A DNA stretch of 64,000 nt from Rikenella sp031551865 (GTDB lineage Bacteria > Bacteroidota > Bacteroidia > Bacteroidales > Rikenellaceae). Under the pieces are notes generated by a model. The model was not told the origin of the DNA. It ran no database searches and worked only from the letters and a program-made list of their open reading frames with translations. Positions 59,487 to 64,000 of the stretch are shown one piece after another (the first letter of the stretch is position 1; every line of letters begins with the position of its first letter). The stretch lies in contig JAVBMY010000010.1 in assembly GCA_031551865.1 (NCBI GenBank), positions 14,470 to 78,469 on the forward strand, read 5' to 3'. The translations under genes and the position numbers were made by a program.

Positions 59487-60554
59487 ATGATCTTCAGCAA
59501 GACACATACATTCCTGTGGCAATGCGCGGCCCTGTTGTTCCCGGCGGCGTTGTTGTGCGGCTGCGACCTCGACGGGTTGCGGATGCCCGACAAGTGCCCC
59601 CACAACGTCGAGGTCATCTACCACTACAACCTGGAAAACACCACGGGTAACAACGAATTCAAGAACTACATACACTCAGTGACCGAATACATTTTCAACG
59701 AGCAGGGAGTTTTGTTCAGGGTAAACAACCTGATTCCGGACGTCTGCACGGGAGAGTATACATCGAGTTTTGACCTTCCGGCAGGCAAGTATTCGGTCAT
59801 TTTCATAGGCAACGATTCGGGCAAGAACCTCACCGAGGACAGCCGCCTGGGAGGCCCCCCTCGGCTAAACGAAACATTGCGCGACCACCTGTTGCTTTCG
59901 CTCACGGCGGCCGCCACCCGGCCGCAGGGCACTCCGGCCTCCGACCCGTGCGGCAATGGCGACCGCCTATACCACGGTTACCGCACCTTTTCGGTCGAAG
60001 AAGGCCGGAAAACCACAGTCCGTGTCGACGCCGTCCACAGCCACTTGGTGCTGACCCTCCGCGTACGCTGGAAAGGTACGCCGCCCCCGCAGGGCAACTA
60101 CACCGTGCTGCTCGAAGGCGTCGGTTCGGAGTACGGCCTGATGCCCGAATACTTCTACGACCGCAACCAGTGTTACTTCCACGAGCCCGCCTCCGACGAC
60201 CCCTACCACTGCACCACCACCGACGTGCGGCACCACATCCTGCGGGTCTGGCACCGGCGCAACGTGCAGTGCCACGGCCTGACCCTGCCCCTCGAAAACG
60301 GCAAAGAGCTGAACGGCGAATTCGTCAGCTACCGCGTGCGCAACGACAGCCACCCCGTGCTGAGCATCTGGGACAGCGGCGGCACGCAAGTGATGAAATA
60401 CATCGACCTGCAGCGCTACTTCCGCGACAACGGCTTCGAGCACGACATGAACCTGCGGCAAGAATACGGGATCGAGCTGCTGATCGACGAGCACGGCAAC
60501 GTGACCGTGTCCGAGGTGAGCCCCTCCGACTGGGAAGAAGGCGGCGCGATATAG
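59487..60554 (+). CDS. FimB/Mfa2-type fimbrial anchor lipoprotein
   Basis: The 355-residue lipoprotein has the lipobox LLCGC (about residues 23-27) after the signal segment. It belongs to the FimB/Mfa2 anchor group: the N-terminal domain starts HNVEVIYHYNLENTTGNNEF and VTEYIFNEQGVLFRVNNLIP. The usual SFDLPAGKYSVIFIGNDSGK strand follows and a second beta domain (VDAVHSHLVLTLRVRWKGTP) completes it. Such proteins cap and anchor the type V pilus and limit its length. It follows the DUF3868 gene by 3 bp. The (GAAA)13 tract begins 36 bp after its stop codon, before the fimbrillin. Confidence 0.82.
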   Translation: MIFSKTHTFLWQCAALLFPAALLCGCDLDGLRMPDKCPHNVEVIYHYNLENTTGNNEFKNYIHSVTEYIFNEQGVLFRVNNLIPDVCTGEYTSSFDLPAGKYSVIFIGNDSGKNLTEDSRLGGPPRLNETLRDHLLLSLTAAATRPQGTPASDPCGNGDRLYHGYRTFSVEEGRKTTVRVDAVHSHLVLTLRVRWKGTPPPQGNYTVLLEGVGSEYGLMPEYFYDRNQCYFHEPASDDPYHCTTTDVRHHILRVWHRRNVQCHGLTLPLENGKELNGEFVSYRVRNDSHPVLSIWDSGGTQVMKYIDLQRYFRDNGFEHDMNLRQEYGIELLIDEHGNVTVSEVSPSDWEEGGAI

Positions 60555-60589
60555 GCCCCTCGCAAGCCCGGCTCCCCCGCAGGCTGACG

Positions 60590-60645
<56 letters not shown>

Positions 60646-60699
60646 GCACCCGGCGGCCGGCCTCGCACCCTTTGCCGGGAAAACGGGCGGCCCTGCGGG

Positions 60700-60959
60700 T
60701 CGCCGCCCCAACCGAATAAAGGCCACCAGAGCCAAGAACCTGAAAAAACCACCAACTCCCCAAGCTGCCACGGCCAAGGAAAACCGCTACACCCGAAAAA
60801 ACAACAACCAGAGAAAATACAACCCCCGCATCACCGCATGCCGGGAACAACCTGAAGTCCAACCCTGTAAAGCCAATCTGAACCGCAAAACAAAAAAGAA
60901 ACAACCTAACAACTCAAAAACAACAACACAAACAAAACACCCTAACTAAACAAACCATT
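60700..60959 (+). promoter_or_regulatory. A/C-rich, G- and T-poor leader of the fimbrillin gene
   Basis: The roughly 260 bases before the fimbrillin start are mostly A and C (for example AACAACAACACAAACAAAAC) with few G or T, so the mRNA leader should be largely single-stranded. No clear TAnnTTTG element is found in it. The nifJ leader has the same character. This composition favours strong translation in Bacteroidetes, which rarely use Shine-Dalgarno pairing. Confidence 0.5.
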
Positions 60960-62939
60960 ATGAAAAAAATCTTCAGCCTTGCCCTTGCGGCATCCATGAT
61001 GATCCTCGGCGCGTCGTGCTCGAAAGAGACGAAGACCGACGGTCCCGAGCAGGCAGGCGGAGCCCTGACCCTCGTGATCAAGGGCATCCAGAACGGCGCC
61101 ACGACCTATGCCGTGCCCGCCACCACCGCCGAAAAGACCATCACCAGTGTCGACCTCTACCGTTTCAACTACAACGATGATTCCTTCGTGGACAAGCAAA
61201 CCCTGACCGTGAGCCCGAGCGGCACCACCGTCACCGGGACCACCAACTACACCACCGGCGACGAGAACACAGAATACGCCTATTACGTCGTGGCCAACGA
61301 TCCTGGCATCACCTCGCTGACCAACTTCGTGAACACCCCGACCACCTTGGACGATTTCTTGGCAGCACTGACCAACGTGCAGAGCGCTGACCTCGGCACC
61401 CCCTTCCTGATGACCGGTAAGAGTATAAAGATGGGCATCAGCGGCACCCTGAGCGTTACCGTCACACGCGTCGTGAGCCGTTTTGATCTCGACATCAGCA
61501 ACCTGCCCGACCCCTCGTTGCTCTCCATTACCAACATCTACGTGAGCGACATTCGCAAGAGCGGCGCCCTCTTCCCATCGTTTAACACCATGCGTCCGGA
61601 AGTGACCGCAGGTGCCTACAAGACCCTCGCCGGTGCCGACCTGCACACCGCTCTCGGCGCAGGTACCTCGATCGACGCCATGTTCTACCTCTACCCGACC
61701 ACCATCGGCACGCAGGCAGGCGAAACCGGTATTGCCATCGAAGCCAGCTACAACGGCAGCGATCCCAAACTCTACTACATCGGGTCAAAAGCCAGCGTGA
61801 ATACCAGAGCCAACACCCGCTACAAACTGATCGTCAACTTCAACACCGACCTGAATTGGGAGATCAAAGCCAACGACAACTGGAACGATGCCGAAGAGAC
61901 CTTCTACCCCATCAACGAGATGGAGATAAGCAACCTGGCCGTCGTTTCCGGCAACGGCACCATCGACAAACTCAACAAACTCGTAGCCATTCAACCCAAC
62001 GATGGTGTCACGGAACTGACTTTCACCATAAAGAGTCCGGATCCCGGCGTTAAAGTAGAGATCGAGAACCTCGTCGGCAATGGCCCCGCCTGTGACGTCA
62101 ACATATACTCCGCCGGCGTGCTTACCTATGCCGCCCACTACTTGGTCACCGTCAATTTGGAAGTCTCAGAATACACTGGTACCGAGTCGTTCTCCCGCCG
62201 CGTGAAATTCTACGACGAGTCGAACCCCGAAGCGTTCGATTACATCACCGTCTACTATGAAAAAGATGCTACCCACGCCGATCCCGACAACATCTTTTAC
62301 CCCGGTACCGCACTGAAAGCAGTGAAAGTCGAAGGAATCTACTGGGCTCCGGTGAATATTGGGGCAAGCGCAATCGATGACACTGAGAATTTCGCGAGTT
62401 TAGGGTATGTTTTCCAATGGGGACGCAACGTGGGTTTCAACCCCACCAAACTCATTCCGACAAAAGCAGGTCCTGTAACTTACGCTGAAGCTCATGAGGT
62501 CTATCGCGACTATTTTATCACTGCACCCAGTTCTGATGAAGCAAACGCAGGGCATTGGCTTGATACAAAAGGAGCTACCTGGAGTATGTCTCCCTGCCCT
62601 TCCGGATGGAGAATGCCTACAAAGGCTGAATGTGAAATTATGAAGCCAAAATGCAGTGGTACTCAGAAACATTTCGAAACTTATAGAATGTACTTCGTAG
62701 GGGATAACCCGGATGAGAAACTCTATTTCCCCCTGACTACCCGCTATTCACGTTCAACAGGTGCAGTGGTGTCTGATAACACCTCAGCAGCCAACATATG
62801 GACGACTGATCAAGACATATCCGCACTTCCTTCCATAGGGATATACAGGTTTATCATGAATCGTATAGGAAATCCCGCTGTAAGTATGCAAACCGCAGCG
62901 ACGGCTATGTCTGTCCGTTGCGTGCTGGATATGCAATAG
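60960..62939 (+). CDS. fimbrillin-like lipoprotein with C-terminal FISUMP-type domain
   Basis: The 659-residue secreted protein begins MKKIFSLALAASMMILGASC with a lipobox (GASC). Residues about 35-330 follow the FimA/Mfa1 fimbrillin pattern (LTLVIKGIQNGATTYAVPAT, SVDLYRFNYNDDSFVDKQTL, VTRVVSRFDLDISNLPDPSL, TRANTRYKLIVNFNTDLNWE). Residues from about 450 on resemble the Fibrobacter major paralogous (FISUMP) domain (VEGIYWAPVNIGASAIDDTE, GYVFQWGRN, WSMSPCPSGWRMPTKAECE). The DNA for the last 200 codons is visibly less GC-rich, and codon choice differs from the first part, so the C-terminus may have come from elsewhere. It is probably the surface subunit or a tip adhesin of the fimbriae encoded here. 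Confidence 0.85.
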   Translation: MKKIFSLALAASMMILGASCSKETKTDGPEQAGGALTLVIKGIQNGATTYAVPATTAEKTITSVDLYRFNYNDDSFVDKQTLTVSPSGTTVTGTTNYTTGDENTEYAYYVVANDPGITSLTNFVNTPTTLDDFLAALTNVQSADLGTPFLMTGKSIKMGISGTLSVTVTRVVSRFDLDISNLPDPSLLSITNIYVSDIRKSGALFPSFNTMRPEVTAGAYKTLAGADLHTALGAGTSIDAMFYLYPTTIGTQAGETGIAIEASYNGSDPKLYYIGSKASVNTRANTRYKLIVNFNTDLNWEIKANDNWNDAEETFYPINEMEISNLAVVSGNGTIDKLNKLVAIQPNDGVTELTFTIKSPDPGVKVEIENLVGNGPACDVNIYSAGVLTYAAHYLVTVNLEVSEYTGTESFSRRVKFYDESNPEAFDYITVYYEKDATHADPDNIFYPGTALKAVKVEGIYWAPVNIGASAIDDTENFASLGYVFQWGRNVGFNPTKLIPTKAGPVTYAEAHEVYRDYFITAPSSDEANAGHWLDTKGATWSMSPCPSGWRMPTKAECEIMKPKCSGTQKHFETYRMYFVGDNPDEKLYFPLTTRYSRSTGAVVSDNTSAANIWTTDQDISALPSIGIYRFIMNRIGNPAVSMQTAATAMSVRCVLDMQ

Positions 62940-62947
62940 TCCTTTTC

Positions 62948-63015
62948 TCTGTCATGCTGAGACGAGAGCTGAAGAATCTATATCGACGAGATTCTTCACA
63001 TTGTTCGGAATGACA
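62948..63015. repeat. CTGTCATGCTGAG-type inverted repeat
   Basis: TGTCATGCTGAGACGAGAG with AAGAATCTATAT and GAGATTCTTCAC with TTCGGAATGACA form the two arms. This is the common GTCATTCTGAG repeat type. The following stretch 63016-63256 shows no gene, only GC-rich spacer. Confidence 0.65.
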
Positions 63016-63256
63016 ATCCAAAACTAACCCGGCGGGGCCTGACCGCCCCTCCGGGTTCCAATCAAGTGCCGCCCGCTCAATACGCAATTGCCCGGCCCGT
63101 CGTGCTTTTAAGGCGAGGGGTACACGGCGACCCGCGCCTCCCCGGAGCCGCGCCAGCCGTCCCCAACGAAACACCACTCACAAAACTCGACGTAATGGTT
63201 GGTTGAGTGGGCCGGAGCGGAGCCCTTGCCGGAGGGCTCTCTCCGGCCCGACGCAG

Positions 63257-63298
63257 AAATCCCCCGGAAGGGCCACGCCTGTGGCTTCCGGGGGATTT
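63257..63298. terminator. AATCCCCCGGAAG hairpin
   Basis: AAATCCCCCGGAA faces TTCCGGGGGATTT around an inner GGCCAC / GTGGC hairpin. It may end transcription from the fimbrial operon, or be another repeat. Bases up to 63451 show no gene. Confidence 0.5.
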
Positions 63299-63451
63299 GG
63301 CATTTCGGCCGTGCCGGGATTCATTACATCCGCCGCCAAGCAGCGTCGAATGTGGTCGCGCGCCCTTTCACGGCACCCTGCCGGGGAGCGCGGCAGCCCG
63401 CCCAAACAAGCTCAACACCCGGCCCACCCCACTGAAATCCGCCAAAATAAA

Positions 63452-63485
63452 AAATTCCCGGACTCCAAATGGAGTCCGGGAATTT
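63452..63485 (-). terminator. terminator of tRNA-Phe
   Basis: AAATTCCCGGACTCC pairs perfectly with GGAGTCCGGGAATTT around AAAT. It begins 15 bp beyond the tRNA 3' end on the minus strand and is followed there by TTTATTTTGG. Confidence 0.8.
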
Positions 63486-63500
63486 CCGGCATACCGGCCG

Positions 63501-63576
<76 letters not shown>

Positions 63577-63602
63577 TTGGCTTTTCCCTTCGAAAGGGAA
63601 TG

Positions 63603-63632
63603 CAAAGGTAACGTTTTTTTTGAATCCCCAAA
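63603..63632 (-). promoter_or_regulatory. promoter of tRNA-Phe
   Basis: On the minus strand TTTG (63632-63629) and TACCTTTG (63610-63603) are 18 bases apart, a near-ideal Bacteroidetes promoter. The predicted start is about 20 nt before the tRNA. Confidence 0.75.
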
Positions 63633-63704
63633 AGATGCGCCGCAAAATTTTGCGAAGGACACATCGGTCCCGAAGGGGGCGTCCATCGAGCCGGCTGCCG
63701 CGAG

Positions 63705-63890
63705 AGAAAAGCAGGCCTGACTGACGGCAGGCCGCATACGCGGTCACGCCTCCCGGCAGGAGCCGCGCGCCCGAAAAGAATCGCCCGCCCCCGCGCTTCG
63801 CGCGAAGCGCGGGGGCGGGCGATATGCTCGCACGTTGTGCTGCGCCTTAGCGGAGAAACAGGCGGCCCCAAAGGCCGCCACCGGCCGCGG
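63705..63890. repeat. composite GC-palindrome element
   Basis: GAGAAAAGCAGGCCTG with a GCAGGCC hairpin is followed by GCCGCGCGCCCGAAAAGAATCGCCCG. A large palindrome comes next (63780-63823: ATCGCCCGCCCCCGCGCTTC and its complement), then GCGGAGAAACAGGCGGCC with GGCCGCC. All modules of the composite family are present. Confidence 0.7.
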
Positions 63891-64000
63891 GGGGCGTGCG
63901 GGCCCCCGCGGGCGCCCCGGCGCCGAAGCCCCCCCCCGCCCGCGGCCACGGCGCCCCCGGCCCCGCCGCCCCCCCCACCGGCGGGCGCCGGAGGGCCCCG
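63888..64000. other. near-pure G/C low-complexity end of the window
   Basis: The last 110 bases consist almost only of G and C, with runs such as CCCCCCCCC and GGGGGG. No reading frame or known repeat is recognised. This may be real spacer sequence, but it also looks like the error-prone end of an assembled contig. Confidence 0.5.

Overview
The window looks like chromosome of a GC-rich member of the Bacteroidales, most probably Alistipes or a close Rikenellaceae relative (inferred from gene content, not from a search). Pointers are the Bat aerotolerance operon, the DUF4290-murA pair, DUF4831, DUF4492 and DUF3575/DUF3868 proteins, a FimA/Mfa-type fimbrial locus, pyruvate:ferredoxin oxidoreductase with [FeFe]-hydrogenase maturases, and promoters of the Bacteroidetes TTTG / TAnnTTTG type rather than -35/-10.

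Layout. 1-2.7 kb: tilS (partial) and hydG. 2.9-14.9 kb: a large minus-strand Bat operon (moxR, an S41 protease, DUF58, a DUF4381-like membrane protein, batC, batA, batB, batD, batE) with a structured leader in front of moxR. 15-18.3 kb: pncC/cinA, pyrD and an erythronate-4-phosphate dehydrogenase that carries an in-frame repeat insertion. 18.7-23.6 kb: the c-di-AMP synthase cdaA and nifJ. 23.9-26.1 kb: a frameshifted VOC gene, a clostripain-type lipoprotein and tRNA-Met. 26.3-29.6 kb: a sugar or polyol cluster (FGGY kinase, DeoC, SDR). 29.8-35.4 kb: a second S41 protease, DUF4492, a DHH phosphoesterase, gcvT and a glycosyltransferase. 35.6-43 kb: groES-groEL, DUF4831, murA, DUF4290 and an NtrC-like regulator without a DNA-binding domain. 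43-53.4 kb: hydF, cydA-cydB, a DksA-like protein, lysA, mutY, DUF2721, lysC and a small periplasmic protein. 53.8-63 kb: a copper-storage-like protein, then an ECF sigma / FecR anti-sigma pair leading directly into an STN-DUF3575 protein, a DUF3868 protein, a Mfa2-type anchor and a fimbrillin. 63.5 kb: tRNA-Phe, then extremely GC-rich sequence to the window end.

The physiology fits an anaerobe that meets traces of oxygen. PFOR and the hydrogenase maturases serve fermentative electron disposal. Cytochrome bd and the Bat operon deal with oxygen and stress, and the fimbriae serve surface attachment.

The most unusual content is between the genes. At least five families of short dispersed repeats decorate the spacers: (i) three copies of a 177-190 bp element with terminal inverted repeats and a conserved GNRA-type tetraloop hairpin, each lying just 5' of a gene (hydG, the C11 peptidase, mutY); (ii) composite GC palindromes with CGGAGAAA and CTCAGTCGG signatures; (iii) poly-pyrimidine elements ending in AAAATCGT hairpins, two of them inside the bat operon; (iv) GTCATYCYGAG-type inverted repeats; (v) a 104 bp TTTTCAGGC element in front of cdaA. 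One repeat has invaded the pdxB reading frame without breaking it. The fimbrial locus carries two possible phase-variation devices: TACACTGGCA sites that bracket the sigma gene, and a (GAAA)13 tract upstream of the fimbrillin.
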